A stretch of DNA of 64,000 nucleotides from DSOI01 sp041394885. Lineage in GTDB: Bacteria > Acidobacteriota > Terriglobia > Bryobacterales > Bryobacteraceae. A model generated the notes under the pieces. It saw only the letters and a program-made list of their open reading frames with translations, was not told the origin of the DNA and did not search any database. This document shows positions 26,684 to 36,055 of the stretch, piece by piece (positions within the stretch are counted from its first letter, which is position 1; the number at the start of each line of letters is the position of its first letter). The stretch lies in contig JAWKHI010000005.1 in assembly GCA_041394885.1 (NCBI GenBank), positions 62,001-126,000 on the forward strand. The letters are read 5' to 3'. The translations under genes were made by a program, and so were the position numbers.

Positions 26684-27817
26684 CTAGTCCCGGAACAGGA
26701 GCGGCGCGAGCTTGGATAGGTACGTTTGCCAGTTGGGCCAGCTATGGCCCGCACCGGAAGGATAAAAGGTGTGCTTCACCTTTTTCTGTGTCAGCAGGCC
26801 GTCCAGGCTCTTCATGCCCGCAAACGCGAAGTCTTCCGTGCCGCATCCGAGCCACAGCACTTTCAGCTTGCTATTGAGGAGCGCCGGATCGGCCTTCTCC
26901 CACTCGGCGCGGTTGTTCGCTCCCGCGCCGCTGAACGCGCCGATGTAGGCGAACTGATCCAGGTTATGGAGGCCGATCGACAGCGATTGTCCGGAGCCCA
27001 TGGACAATCCGGCAATGGCGCGGTGGGTACGATTGGCCGATACGCGATACTTGCGCTCCACCAGCGGCTTGACTTCGGTGAGCAACTCTTTTTCGATCGC
27101 CAACGCATCGCCGGGGCCGGCCGGGCTTGGCTTGATCTCGCGCGGGACGTGTCCGTATGGCATTACGACGATCATCGGCTTGATTTTTCCATCGGCGAGT
27201 AGATTGTCGAGGATGACGTTGGCGCGTCCGGTCCAGGTCCAGGACGCTTCGATCTGGCCGTTGCCGTGGAGCAGATACAGCACCGGCAATTTCTGCCGGC
27301 CGGATTCGTAGCCGGGCGGCGTGTAGACATAGAACATGCGCGCTGTGCCGAGGTTTTTCGAATCATAGAAGTTGACGTGAATGTCGCCGTGGGGGACGGC
27401 GCGCTCTTCGATGATGGCCGGCGTGGAATCGGGCACGAGGAACGAACTGGTGGGTCCCCATCGACGCAGTTCCAGGTTCGGATTGGAGGGGTCGGGCATA
27501 CGCAGACCGCCGTCGATCGCGTACCCATAGGTGTAGAAACCGGGCGGCAACGGCCCCACGGTGAGGCTCCAGACGCCTGCCGCGTCCTTGTGGAGAGGCT
27601 TCGGTTCCTTGATGAACTCGAGAATGCCGGGCGAACCCATCAGGATCACTTCGGAGGCCTTCGGCGCGAAGAGGCGGAAGGTGACTTTCCGGTCCGGCGC
27701 CACTTCCGGCGAAACCGGGATGTTGTTCGTGTCTTCGTAATAGGCTGCCCGCCTGGGCTGACCGAAGACGCAGACGCTAACCGCGAGGGCGCACGAGAGA
27801 GTCATCAACGAACGCAT
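26684..27817 (-). CDS. Secreted esterase with N-terminal E-set domain
   Basis: A 377-residue protein starting MRSLMTLSCALAVSVCVFGQ at 27817 (signal peptide, chosen over an upstream ATG at 27865). Residues 30-130 form an early-set/CBM48-like domain (VTFRLFAPKASEVILMG, GVWSLTVGPLPPGFYTYGYA). The alpha/beta-hydrolase part has LPVLYLLHGNG, the nucleophile elbow GLSMGSGQSL, LWLGCGTEDF for the acid and SGAGHSWPNW for the His. This is the enterochelin-esterase-like/feruloyl-esterase-like fold (esterase D family). Probably cleaves sugar or phenolic esters outside the cell. Confidence 0.9.
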   Translation of the reverse strand: MRSLMTLSCALAVSVCVFGQPRRAAYYEDTNNIPVSPEVAPDRKVTFRLFAPKASEVILMGSPGILEFIKEPKPLHKDAAGVWSLTVGPLPPGFYTYGYAIDGGLRMPDPSNPNLELRRWGPTSSFLVPDSTPAIIEERAVPHGDIHVNFYDSKNLGTARMFYVYTPPGYESGRQKLPVLYLLHGNGQIEASWTWTGRANVILDNLLADGKIKPMIVVMPYGHVPREIKPSPAGPGDALAIEKELLTEVKPLVERKYRVSANRTHRAIAGLSMGSGQSLSIGLHNLDQFAYIGAFSGAGANNRAEWEKADPALLNSKLKVLWLGCGTEDFAFAGMKSLDGLLTQKKVKHTFYPSGAGHSWPNWQTYLSKLAPLLFRD

Positions 27818-27916
27818 GGGTCCACCTTTCCGTGCTCGATCTGCCGAAGGAACACTTCTCGCCATTCTACCTTCAGCCCGGACGGTAACTTCGGTTGGGG
27901 TGGGGCCGCGGTCGCG

Positions 27917-28582
27917 CTACTGCTTCCGGAGCAGTACGGAGCCTGCCGCGGCGAAGGGGGGTGGCGGCGCGGAACCGGGCACGCCGGGCGCGGCCAGGGG
28001 AGGTCCGTATGTCCAGCGCAGAGGGACTTCACCGGCCCAGTAGGGGAGCGCCAGATCTTCGGGGTCATCCTTGGGCGGTCCGCTACGCACCTTCGCCGAT
28101 GCTTCGTCCACGGGCACCCAGACGACGGTAGTGGCCTTGAGTTCGCGATCGGTGGGTTGGCGCGAGGCGGACCAGCGTCCGGGAGCGATATTGTCGGTGA
28201 CCACGCGGAGCGCGTCGCGCTTGGCGGCGGCGTCCGCGATCAGTTCGGCGCGTCCGAAGATGGCCACGGACCGGAAGTTCAGCGAATGGGAAAACGCCGA
28301 GCGAGCCAGAACCAACCCGTCCACCAATGTGACATTGACGCACACTTCGGCGCCGCCGGCCAATAACTTCATCATGCGGCTGGCGGAGGATCCATGGATG
28401 AAGATACGGTCGCCATCGCGGCCGTAGGCGGTGGGGATGACCACGGGCTGGCCTTCGTCAATGAAGGCGACGTGGCACAGGAATCCCGCGTCGAGGATCG
28501 CGTGAATCACGGCGCGGTCATAGGCGCCGCGTTCGGGATGACGCCCCAGGCGCGTGCGCGGTGTAACGGGCAGGGTGGACAT
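27917..28582 (-). CDS. Pyridoxamine 5-phosphate oxidase-like flavin protein
   Basis: A 221-residue protein with the FMN-binding split barrel: RAVIHAILDAGFLCHVAFID, PVVIPTAYGRDGDRIFIHGS, MMKLLAGGAEVCVNVTLVD, and NFRSVAIFGRAELI. It matches the PPOX-like family often annotated as nitroimidazole/antibiotic resistance-like or FMN-binding proteins. The true substrate is unknown. The gene is divergent from the MocR regulator gene at 28657, only 74 bases away. MocR proteins often control vitamin B6 genes, so regulation of this gene is plausible but inferred. Confidence 0.85.
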   Translation of the reverse strand: MSTLPVTPRTRLGRHPERGAYDRAVIHAILDAGFLCHVAFIDEGQPVVIPTAYGRDGDRIFIHGSSASRMMKLLAGGAEVCVNVTLVDGLVLARSAFSHSLNFRSVAIFGRAELIADAAAKRDALRVVTDNIAPGRWSASRQPTDRELKATTVVWVPVDEASAKVRSGPPKDDPEDLALPYWAGEVPLRWTYGPPLAAPGVPGSAPPPPFAAAGSVLLRKQ

Positions 28583-28656
28583 GTAACGATGATAGCTTTC
28601 CGGATTGGTATTGCGAAAGATCCAGTTTTCTGAAAGACTGTAAGTCCACTTCGAGA

Positions 28657-30123
28657 ATGGATTTTCGGCTCATCCTTGCTTCCGGCCCGGAGGGTCCGGG
28701 TCCCGGCGCGCTGCAGACAGGGATCTACGAGGGTCTGCGGACGGCGATCCTGGAGGGCCGGCTGGCGCTGGGAGAACGTGTTCCATCGACGCGGGAATTA
28801 GGGTCGATGCTGGGGATTTCGCGGACGACGGCGACGGCGGCGTATCAGCGTCTGCATGGGGAGGGCTATTTGGAGACGGCGGCGGGGAGCGGGACCTTTG
28901 TGTCCCGGCAACTGCCGGAACGGATGTTGGAACCGGAGAGGCCCACCGCGGCGGCCGCCAGGGCGGAAGGTCCAGAGATTGCGCTGTCGGAGCGGGGGCG
29001 GTCACTCGCGCGGGCGGCGGGTTTGGAGGCGGCGGAGGGATCGGCGGTGATTCGTTTTCGCAACGGGCGGCCGGCGCTGGAGGAGTTTCCCCTGGAGTTG
29101 TGGCGGCGTCTGGCGGCGAGGCGGCTGCGCGCCGTGAGCGCGGACATGATGGACTACCAGGCGGACCGGAAGGGTTACGGGCCGCTGCGCGAGGCGGTGG
29201 CGCGCTATCTGACGCGCTTCCGGGCGGTGCGGTGCGACGCGGAGCAGGTGATTCTGGTGAGCGGATCGCAGCAGGCACTGGCGATCGCGGGCGAAATCCT
29301 GATTGACGCGGGGGATCCGGTGGCGGTGGAGAACCCCGGATACCGTGGGGCGGTGCTGTCGTTTGCGACGCGGGGCGCCCGGCTGCATCCCGTGGCCGTG
29401 GACGGTGAGGGTGCGATTCCGGAATCTCTGCCGCGGCGGGCCAAACTCGCATACTTCACTCCCTCGCATCAATTCCCGCTGGGCGGAGTGCTGGCGCTTG
29501 CGCGGCGGCTGGAAATCATCGCGTGGGCGGAGACGGCGGGCAGCGTGCTGATCGAGGACGACTACGACAGCGAGTTCCGGTATGAAGGGCGGCCGATTCC
29601 GGCGATGCAGGGGCTCGATCGCAGCGGCCGGGTGCTTTACATCGGCACGTTCTCGAAGGTGCTGTTTCCGGGGCTGCGGTTGGGGTACATCGTCGCCCCA
29701 GCGCGATTGGCGGGTGTGATCGAACGGGCGAAGTTTCTAGCGGACCGGCAATGCGCGATGCTCGAACAACTGGTGCTGACCGATTTTCTGGAGGAAGGAC
29801 ACTTCGAGCGTCACATCCGGCGGATGCGGACGCTCTACGCTGGGCGGCGGGCGGCATTGGCGGAAGCGGTGGCGAAGCACATGGGGCCGCGGGTGCGTCT
29901 GGTGGGAGACGCGGCGGGAATGCACGCGCTGCTCGAAGTGGAATCGAGCTACGGCGAGACGGAATTGATCGCGCGTGCGGCGGCGGCCGGGGTGGGAGTG
30001 GGCGGCGCGGCGGCGTGCTATCTGGCTCCGCGGCTGGGGCCTCCGCAGTTGATCCTCGGCTTTGCCGGTCTTGGCGAGCGGAGCATCCGGGAGGGGATCC
30101 GGCGGCTGAGCCGTGTGCTGTGA
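28657..30123 (+). CDS. MocR/PdxR-type GntR regulator with aminotransferase domain
   Basis: A 488-residue fusion. Residues 15-90 are a GntR winged helix (GIYEGLRTAILEGRLALGER, VPSTRELGSMLGISRTTATA). The rest is a class I aminotransferase fold: MMDYQADRKGYGPLREAVAR, LVSGSQQALAIAGEILIDAG, EDDYDSEFRYEGRPIPAMQ, and the PLP lysine in GTFSKVLFPGLRLGY. MocR proteins sense PLP-linked ligands. Divergent from the PPOX-like gene, which it may control. The permease gene starts 44 bases downstream on the same strand. Confidence 0.93.
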   Translation: MDFRLILASGPEGPGPGALQTGIYEGLRTAILEGRLALGERVPSTRELGSMLGISRTTATAAYQRLHGEGYLETAAGSGTFVSRQLPERMLEPERPTAAAARAEGPEIALSERGRSLARAAGLEAAEGSAVIRFRNGRPALEEFPLELWRRLAARRLRAVSADMMDYQADRKGYGPLREAVARYLTRFRAVRCDAEQVILVSGSQQALAIAGEILIDAGDPVAVENPGYRGAVLSFATRGARLHPVAVDGEGAIPESLPRRAKLAYFTPSHQFPLGGVLALARRLEIIAWAETAGSVLIEDDYDSEFRYEGRPIPAMQGLDRSGRVLYIGTFSKVLFPGLRLGYIVAPARLAGVIERAKFLADRQCAMLEQLVLTDFLEEGHFERHIRRMRTLYAGRRAALAEAVAKHMGPRVRLVGDAAGMHALLEVESSYGETELIARAAAAGVGVGGAAACYLAPRLGPPQLILGFAGLGERSIREGIRRLSRVL

Positions 30124-30166
30124 TGCCGGTCCGGTGGCGGGTTGGTCCGCCCGCTACAATAACGTG

Positions 30167-31549
30167 ATGAGTCCCGGCGACAATTCCGCCTCCCTGCTGC
30201 GCCAATTGGGTCTGGTGAGCGCGGTGGCACTGGTGGTTTCCAACATGATCGGGACGGGGATCTTCACTATCTCCGGGTATCTGGCGCGGGACCTCGGCAG
30301 CGCCTCCATGGTGATGCTGGTGTTCGTGGTGGGTGCCGTTTGCGCGCTGCTCGGTGCGTTTTGTTACTCCGAGCTCGGAGTCAACTTTCCGAGCTCGGGC
30401 GGTGAGTATGTGTACCTGACGCGGGCCTACGGACCTACTTGGGGATTCATGACGGGGTGGGTGTCGTTCATTGCCGGGTTCTCGTGTCCGATTGCGGCGG
30501 CGGCGCTCGCGTTTTCGAGTTACCTCGGATATTTCTGGCCGGAACTGCGGCAGGAGAACACGCTCGCCACGTTCGGACCCTCGTGGTTCACGCTTCGCGT
30601 GGGAGGAGCGCAGTTGTGCGCGGCGGCGCTGATCGCGTTCTTCACGGTGATCAACTTCTTCGGAGTCCGTCCAGTGGCGGCGCTGCAGAACGTGCTGACG
30701 GGAACCAAGATCGCGGTTCTCGCGGGTTTGGTGATCCTGGGGATCGCGGTGGGGGCGGGAAGCTGGGAGCACTTCTCACAGCCGGCGGTGCGGGAGTCGC
30801 CGTATCCGCTTTCGGCGCAATTCGCGATCAGTCTTTTCTTTGTCTATGGCGCTTACAGCGGCTGGAATGCGGCCACCTACATCGCGGAAGAGATCCGCCA
30901 GCCGGCCCGGACGCTGCCGCTCGCGCTGGCGCTCGGAACGATTCTGGTGACGGTATTCTACGTGGCGCTGAACGTGCTGTTCATATACGCAACCCCGCTC
31001 GAGTCGATGAAAGGCGTGATCGCCATCGGCAGCCTGGCGTCGTCGAAGCTGTTCGGACCGGCCGTGGCCGGGATCTTTTCGGCGCTGATGGCGGTGTCAT
31101 TGATGTCGACGGTGAACGCGATGGTCACGATCGGCCCGCGGGTCTACTATGCGATGGCGAAGAACGGGGCATTCTTCCGGTCCGCGGCGTATGTGCATCC
31201 GAAGTGGCGGACGCCGGTGTGGGCGATTCTGTGGCAGGGCGTGGTGGCGATGATCGTGACGCTGACGCCGTTCGAGCTGCTTTGGTTGTTCATTACGTTT
31301 CTGCTGAACTTCTTCGCCACGGTGACGGTGGGCTCCCTGTTTGTGTTCCGGCGCAGGCCGGGCTGGCAGAAACTGCCGGTAGTGAGTTTCGCGTATCCTC
31401 TGGTGCCGGCGATCTTCATCATGGTTGGCGCGTGGATGACGCTGTTCGGGTTGACGCTGGAACCAACTGTTTCCGCCGCTGCGATCATTACGATCGCACT
31501 AGGCGGACTTCTCTACCACTGGCGTGTGAAGGCTCGCGCGCACGCCTAG
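30167..31549 (+). CDS. APC-family amino acid permease
   Basis: A 460-residue membrane protein starting at ATG 30167; the frame upstream to 30113 is judged non-coding. The first helix carries the APC-family motif NMIGTGIFTISG. About 12 membrane segments follow (for example VMLVFVVGAVCALLGAFCYS, ISLFFVYGAYSGWNAATYIA, TILVTVFYVALNVLFIYA). GEYVYLTRAYGPTWGFMTGW is typical of amino acid/polyamine transporters. Substrate unknown. It lies between the MocR gene and folD on the same strand. Confidence 0.9.
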   Translation: MSPGDNSASLLRQLGLVSAVALVVSNMIGTGIFTISGYLARDLGSASMVMLVFVVGAVCALLGAFCYSELGVNFPSSGGEYVYLTRAYGPTWGFMTGWVSFIAGFSCPIAAAALAFSSYLGYFWPELRQENTLATFGPSWFTLRVGGAQLCAAALIAFFTVINFFGVRPVAALQNVLTGTKIAVLAGLVILGIAVGAGSWEHFSQPAVRESPYPLSAQFAISLFFVYGAYSGWNAATYIAEEIRQPARTLPLALALGTILVTVFYVALNVLFIYATPLESMKGVIAIGSLASSKLFGPAVAGIFSALMAVSLMSTVNAMVTIGPRVYYAMAKNGAFFRSAAYVHPKWRTPVWAILWQGVVAMIVTLTPFELLWLFITFLLNFFATVTVGSLFVFRRRPGWQKLPVVSFAYPLVPAIFIMVGAWMTLFGLTLEPTVSAAAIITIALGGLLYHWRVKARAHA

Positions 31550-31578
31550 GAAGCGCGCGAAGAGAGGAATTCTATTTG

Positions 31579-32508
31579 GTGAAACTGCTCGATGGAAAAT
31601 GGGTGCGCGATCAGATTCTCGAGGAACTGAAGCCACGATCGCAGGAATTGGCGCGTGTGGGGCGCCCGCCAGGACTCGCTGTCGTGCTGGTGGGCGACGA
31701 TCCCGCGTCGGCCATCTACGTCCGCAACAAGGTAAAGGCGTGCGAGGAACTGGGCGTCCACAGCGAGAAGCTGACGCCGCCCGCCTCGATCACGACCGCG
31801 GAACTGCTAGCCGTGGTGGCGCGCCTGAACGCCGACCCGGCCATCGATGGGATCCTGGTGCAAATGCCGCTGCCGGCGCACGTCGATTCCCGGGCGGTGC
31901 TGCTTGCGATTGACCCGGCCAAGGACGTAGACGGCTTCCATCCTTTCAATGTCGGCAATCTCGTCGCGGGCAACCGGGGGCCTCGCGCGTGCACGCCATC
32001 CGGAGTGATGGAGATCCTGCGCCGTTATGAAATCGCCGCGGCGGGGAAGAAAGCCGTCGTCGTGGGACGCAGCGACATTGTGGGAAAGCCGATGGCGCTG
32101 TTGCTGCTGCACGCCAACGCGACGGTGACGATCTGCCACTCGCGGACGGCGGATCTGGCCGCGGAGTGCCGTCAGGCGGACATCCTGGTGGCCGCTATCG
32201 GCCGGCCGGCATTCCTACGCCGCGACTTCGTCAAGCCCGGGGCGGTGGTGATCGACGTGGGCATCAACCGGCTCTCGACGCGCGCGGATGCGGAATCGGT
32301 GTTCGGCGAATCGGAGGATCCGGCGGCGAAGGCGAAGCTAGAGCAGTTCGAGGCCAAAGGGTCTGTGCTGGTGGGGGATGTGCATCCACTTCAAGTGGAT
32401 CATGCCGCTGCGTACACGCCCGTACCCGGCGGCGTGGGGCCGCTCACCATCGCCATGCTGATGGCCAACACGTTGGAACTCGCGGAGAGGCGCCGCGCCC
32501 GTTCCTGA
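31579..32508 (+). CDS. folD: Methylenetetrahydrofolate dehydrogenase/cyclohydrolase
   Basis: A 309-residue protein; GTG 31579 follows AGAGAGGA. Signature blocks are AIYVRNKVKACEELG (catalytic Lys), DGILVQMPLPAH, DVDGFHPFNVGNL, RACTPSGVMEILRRY, and VVVGRSDIVGKPMALLLL. It interconverts methylene- and formyl-tetrahydrofolate with NADP, in the cytoplasm. Length is a little above the usual 285-300 because of an acidic insert (ESVFGESEDPAAKAKLEQFE). Followed after 15 bases by coaE. Confidence 0.97.
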   Translation: MKLLDGKWVRDQILEELKPRSQELARVGRPPGLAVVLVGDDPASAIYVRNKVKACEELGVHSEKLTPPASITTAELLAVVARLNADPAIDGILVQMPLPAHVDSRAVLLAIDPAKDVDGFHPFNVGNLVAGNRGPRACTPSGVMEILRRYEIAAAGKKAVVVGRSDIVGKPMALLLLHANATVTICHSRTADLAAECRQADILVAAIGRPAFLRRDFVKPGAVVIDVGINRLSTRADAESVFGESEDPAAKAKLEQFEAKGSVLVGDVHPLQVDHAAAYTPVPGGVGPLTIAMLMANTLELAERRRARS

Positions 32509-32523
32509 CCGGCGCACGGTGGA

Positions 32524-33162
32524 ATGTCGACCGGCGCGCGGATCTACAAAGTAGGGCTGACCGGCGGACTCGCTTCCGGCAAGACCTTCGTAGGAGAGGT
32601 GCTGGAACAATTGGGTTGCCATCTCATCCATGCCGACGAGCTTGGGCATCGAGCTCTGGCGCCCGATGGCGGCGCGTACGCGGCCGCCGTGGCCGAGTTC
32701 GGGAACGGTATTCTGAGAGACGATGGAACGATTGACCGGCGCCGCTTGGGCGCGATCGTCTTTTCCGATCCTGGCCGGCTCGCTCTGCTCAATTCCCTGG
32801 TGCATCCGGAGGTTTTCCGGCGGGAGCAGGAATTGCTCCAGGAAATCGAGCGAGCCGATCCGGGCGCGATCGCCGTGGTGGAGGCGGCCATCATGATTGA
32901 GGGCGGCAGCTACAAACGCTACGATAAGCTGATTGTCGCGGCGTGCCCAAGAGAAATTCAGATCGCTCGTGCGATGAAGAGGGATCAGCTCAGCCGCGAG
33001 GATGTGGAGCAGCGGCTGGCCCGGCAGATGCCGCTCGCGGAGAAAATCCGGTTCGCGGATTTCGTCATCGACACGTCCGGATCGAAAGAGGAAACGCGAG
33101 CCAGCGTGCGGCCCGTCTATGACGCCCTGCGCGCGCTCGCCAACAATGGAGTTGCATCATGA
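32524..33162 (+). CDS. coaE: Dephospho-CoA kinase
   Basis: A 212-residue P-loop kinase: VGLTGGLASGKTFVGEVLEQ (Walker A), IHADELGHRAL, IVFSDPGRLALLNSLVHPEV, and VVEAAIMIEGGSYKRYDKLI. It phosphorylates dephospho-CoA, the last step of CoA synthesis. Normal family length. The stop overlaps the ATG of the protease gene (ATGA, 33159-33162), so the two are translationally coupled. The start at ATG 32524 is close to the end of folD. Confidence 0.95.
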   Translation: MSTGARIYKVGLTGGLASGKTFVGEVLEQLGCHLIHADELGHRALAPDGGAYAAAVAEFGNGILRDDGTIDRRRLGAIVFSDPGRLALLNSLVHPEVFRREQELLQEIERADPGAIAVVEAAIMIEGGSYKRYDKLIVAACPREIQIARAMKRDQLSREDVEQRLARQMPLAEKIRFADFVIDTSGSKEETRASVRPVYDALRALANNGVAS

Positions 33163-34310
33163 AATTTTTGCGCGTAATCGGATTGGCCGCGCTGATGGCG
33201 GCCGCATTCGTCCTGATCACTTCGAGGACCGGGCTTTGGCCGCGCGTGGAGCAGGGCTCGACGGAGGAGAAAAACTCGCTGTGGTCCGGCCCCGAAGTAG
33301 GCCGCGCCGCGGGCCTGAGTTCCGATGAGCTGAACAACATCGAGGTCTATCGGTCCGCGCATCCGGCAACGGTGTTCATCACGTCCACCGTGTACCGGCG
33401 CGATTTTTTCTTCGACATCGTACCGGCCAAGGAGACAGGGTCCGGGTTCTTCGTGAACGCCGAGGGGCTCATCGTGACCAACAACCACGTTATTTCGGGA
33501 TCGCAGAAGCTCGAAGTGACCATGGCCGATCAGACGCGGTACACGGCCCAGATCGTTGACCGCGATCCGTCGAATGATCTGGCGCTGATTCGCGTTGCGC
33601 CCAAGGCAAAAGTCCCCTACCTGCGCCTGGGCGATTCCGACAAGATCCAGGTGGGCCAGAAGGTGCTGGCGATCGGGAATCCATTCGGGCTGAGCGGCAC
33701 GCTCACCACCGGCATCGTAAGTTCCCTGGGGCGCAACATCCGCGACGAAGGCGGGCAGACTCTGGAAGGAATGATCCAGAGCGATGCGGCGATCAACCCG
33801 GGCAATTCCGGCGGGCCGCTGCTTGATTCCCAGGGCAACGTGATCGGCGTCAATACTGCCATCTACGGGCCCGGCGGCAACATCGGCATCGGGTTCGCGA
33901 TGCCGATCAACCGAGCGAAAGTAATGATGGAGGGCTTCCAGTCCCGCGGAGGAAAGGGCCGGCCGAGGCTCGGGGTGAACGGCACCTACATCGCCGGCGA
34001 TCTCGCCGTGGCGCTGGAGCTGCCCCGTGAGGGCGGATTCCTCGTCTACGAGGTGGGCCGCGGTTCACCGGCGGCGGATGCGGGGATTCGCCCGGCGAAC
34101 CGGTCCGTGTATATCGGCAACGCCGAGGTGGGCATCGGCGGTGACCTGATCATGAGCATCGACGGGCAGAAGGTGGATCGCGGGGATGCGATCGCGCGGG
34201 CGCTCATCCGGAAGAAAGCCGGCGATACGATCGTGTTGAAAGTCTTCCGTCAGGGCCGGACGTTGGACGTGAAGGTGAATCTCGGCGCCAGCGAAGAACA
34301 AGCGCTCTAG
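33159..34310 (+). CDS. HtrA/DegP-like serine protease with one PDZ domain
   Basis: A 383-residue exported protease. Residues 1-22 are a membrane anchor or signal (FLRVIGLAALMAAAFVLI). The trypsin-like domain has the triad in TNNHVISG (His), NDLALIRV (Asp) and GNSGGPLLDS (Ser). A single PDZ domain follows (LGVNGTYIAGDLAVALELPR, GGDLIMSIDGQKVDRGDAIA). It resembles HhoA/DegS more than two-PDZ DegP. Probably periplasmic quality control. Coupled to coaE by an ATGA overlap, an unusual neighbour. Confidence 0.93.
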   Translation: MKFLRVIGLAALMAAAFVLITSRTGLWPRVEQGSTEEKNSLWSGPEVGRAAGLSSDELNNIEVYRSAHPATVFITSTVYRRDFFFDIVPAKETGSGFFVNAEGLIVTNNHVISGSQKLEVTMADQTRYTAQIVDRDPSNDLALIRVAPKAKVPYLRLGDSDKIQVGQKVLAIGNPFGLSGTLTTGIVSSLGRNIRDEGGQTLEGMIQSDAAINPGNSGGPLLDSQGNVIGVNTAIYGPGGNIGIGFAMPINRAKVMMEGFQSRGGKGRPRLGVNGTYIAGDLAVALELPREGGFLVYEVGRGSPAADAGIRPANRSVYIGNAEVGIGGDLIMSIDGQKVDRGDAIARALIRKKAGDTIVLKVFRQGRTLDVKVNLGASEEQAL

Positions 34311-34336
34311 CCGGCCTGGTCCGCGATAATGAAGCC

Positions 34337-36046
34337 ATGAAGCGACTCGCGTGGCTCTGTTTGGCGGGATTGATTGCCGTAGTGGCCGCCATCGCGGGAT
34401 CCGGCTATCTGATCCGGTCACTGCTCGAAGGCTCGGGCAAAGACTGGGTGGTGGCCGCACTGGCGGCGCGCGCCGGCGTCCCGGTGGAAGTGAACAGCGC
34501 CGAGTTCGACGTGGCCGCGTGGTACCGCCTGCGCCCATCGCTGGTCTTGGGCGGAATCCGGCTCGGTAACCCGCAAGGCTTCTCCGGACCGTCGCTGCTC
34601 GAAGCCCGCCGCTTGGATGTTCGTCTGTCGCTGAAACCGCTGTTCGAGAAGCGGATCGAGGTGGAATCTCTGGTGCTCCAGGCCCCGGTGCTGACGGTGG
34701 AGCGTAATCGTCAGGGCATCAGCAATCTCGAGATTTTCATGCAGGGTCTTACCGGCCCGCCCACGGAGGCTGCGCCTGGCGCCACGGCCTCCGGCGCCGC
34801 GACGCTCGCCATCGGCGGTTTGCGGGTGGAACAAGGCGAGGTCCGTTTGCCGGACGCGGTGGCGCGCGCTATCGATCTCGAACTCCACGATTTCGTTCCG
34901 GGCCAAGCATGCCAGGTGGATCTGAGTATGACGCCCGCCGCCGGATCGCGCGTTGCGTTCACCGGAAAGTTGGGCCCGTTCTCCGACGGAATCCTCGGCG
35001 TGGATGGTGAGTTGAGCGCGGATCTTGCGCTCCAGTCGATTCCGGAATCCACACGCCGGCGGGAGTTCGGCGAGTTGCTGGCGTCGCCCGGGGCGGGCGC
35101 ACGCGTTGCGCTCACATCCACTCTCCGCGGGGATCTTTACGGCGCGCTTTCGGGGCCGGCCCGGCTCACTCTGCGCGATGTGATGACGGGGCGCGACGGC
35201 GGGGCCAAGCTACGTCTGGATGGCGAAGTACCGATCCAGGCATCTGTCCGCAAAGCGCTTTCGACGCCGCTTTATGATTTGCGTGTCCGGCAGGGGACTT
35301 TACGCATGGGAGGCGGCGAGTGGAAGGGCAATGTGGATCTGCTGCTGGTGGGCGGCGTGGTGCGCGGGAAATCTTCCGGCTCCATCCGCAACGTGGATGT
35401 CGACGGGTTCCTATCCGCGTTCACGCGCGCGGCGGGGTCCATGCAAGGCGTGTTCTCCATGCCGTCCTACACGCTTCGTTTCGGCGGCAAGGACGCGGCG
35501 GCCATCCGCCACTCACTGGCCGGCGACGGAACCGTGGCCGTGGAAAAGGGGCGGTTGAAGCAACTGGATCTGGTCGCTTCCATCCGGGCTGTGCTCGAAG
35601 GTGTGAAATCGCAGTCGGAAGGCACCGAATTCACCCGGCTCTCGAGCGATTTGTCGATTGGAGGCGAGACGCTGCGCTTCGCCAGTATCGCCATGGCGGG
35701 TCCGGCGCTCGACGCGAGCGGAGCAGGATCGGTCACCTTCTCACAGGCTCTCGACTTCGATCTGCGAACCACGGTCCGAGGGCGCGTCGCGGAACTGCTG
35801 GGCCGCAAAGCCAGCGAGGGAGCCGTTGCGGAAACGAGCGTTCCGGTGCGGATTGGAGGCACGGTGGGGCAGCCGCGCGTCTACCCGGATCTGAAACGTC
35901 TTGCCCGCGAGACCGGCGTTCAATATGCGGAGAAAGTAGTCCGCGAGAAGGTCCTCACCGAAGGGGTGAAGCAGAAGGTTCAGGAAAAGCTGGAGGGATT
36001 GAAGATCCCGTTCCCATTCGGCAAGAAGAAAGACGAGCAGAAATAG
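34337..36046 (+). CDS. AsmA-family protein
   Basis: A 569-residue protein with an N-terminal membrane anchor (LAWLCLAGLIAVVAAIAGSG). A typical AsmA start follows (RAGVPVEVNSAEFDVAAWYR, LRPSLVLGGIRLGN, LEARRLDVRLSLKPLFEKRI, EVESLVLQAPVLTVERNRQG). The C-terminal AsmA part is RHSLAGDGTVAVEKGRLKQL and DLVASIRAVLEGVKSQ. AsmA-like proteins of the bridge-like group are linked to lipid movement to the outer membrane; its exact role is not shown here. It ends ten bases before the convergent TPR gene. Confidence 0.88.
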   Translation: MKRLAWLCLAGLIAVVAAIAGSGYLIRSLLEGSGKDWVVAALAARAGVPVEVNSAEFDVAAWYRLRPSLVLGGIRLGNPQGFSGPSLLEARRLDVRLSLKPLFEKRIEVESLVLQAPVLTVERNRQGISNLEIFMQGLTGPPTEAAPGATASGAATLAIGGLRVEQGEVRLPDAVARAIDLELHDFVPGQACQVDLSMTPAAGSRVAFTGKLGPFSDGILGVDGELSADLALQSIPESTRRREFGELLASPGAGARVALTSTLRGDLYGALSGPARLTLRDVMTGRDGGAKLRLDGEVPIQASVRKALSTPLYDLRVRQGTLRMGGGEWKGNVDLLLVGGVVRGKSSGSIRNVDVDGFLSAFTRAAGSMQGVFSMPSYTLRFGGKDAAAIRHSLAGDGTVAVEKGRLKQLDLVASIRAVLEGVKSQSEGTEFTRLSSDLSIGGETLRFASIAMAGPALDASGAGSVTFSQALDFDLRTTVRGRVAELLGRKASEGAVAETSVPVRIGGTVGQPRVYPDLKRLARETGVQYAEKVVREKVLTEGVKQKVQEKLEGLKIPFPFGKKKDEQK

Positions 36047-36055
36047 AACGTCTGG

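Noticed and set aside
25195..26877. A plus-strand open frame of 560 codons
   Set aside because: Antisense to the DUF1592 gene with its two CxxCH motifs; no domain of its own.
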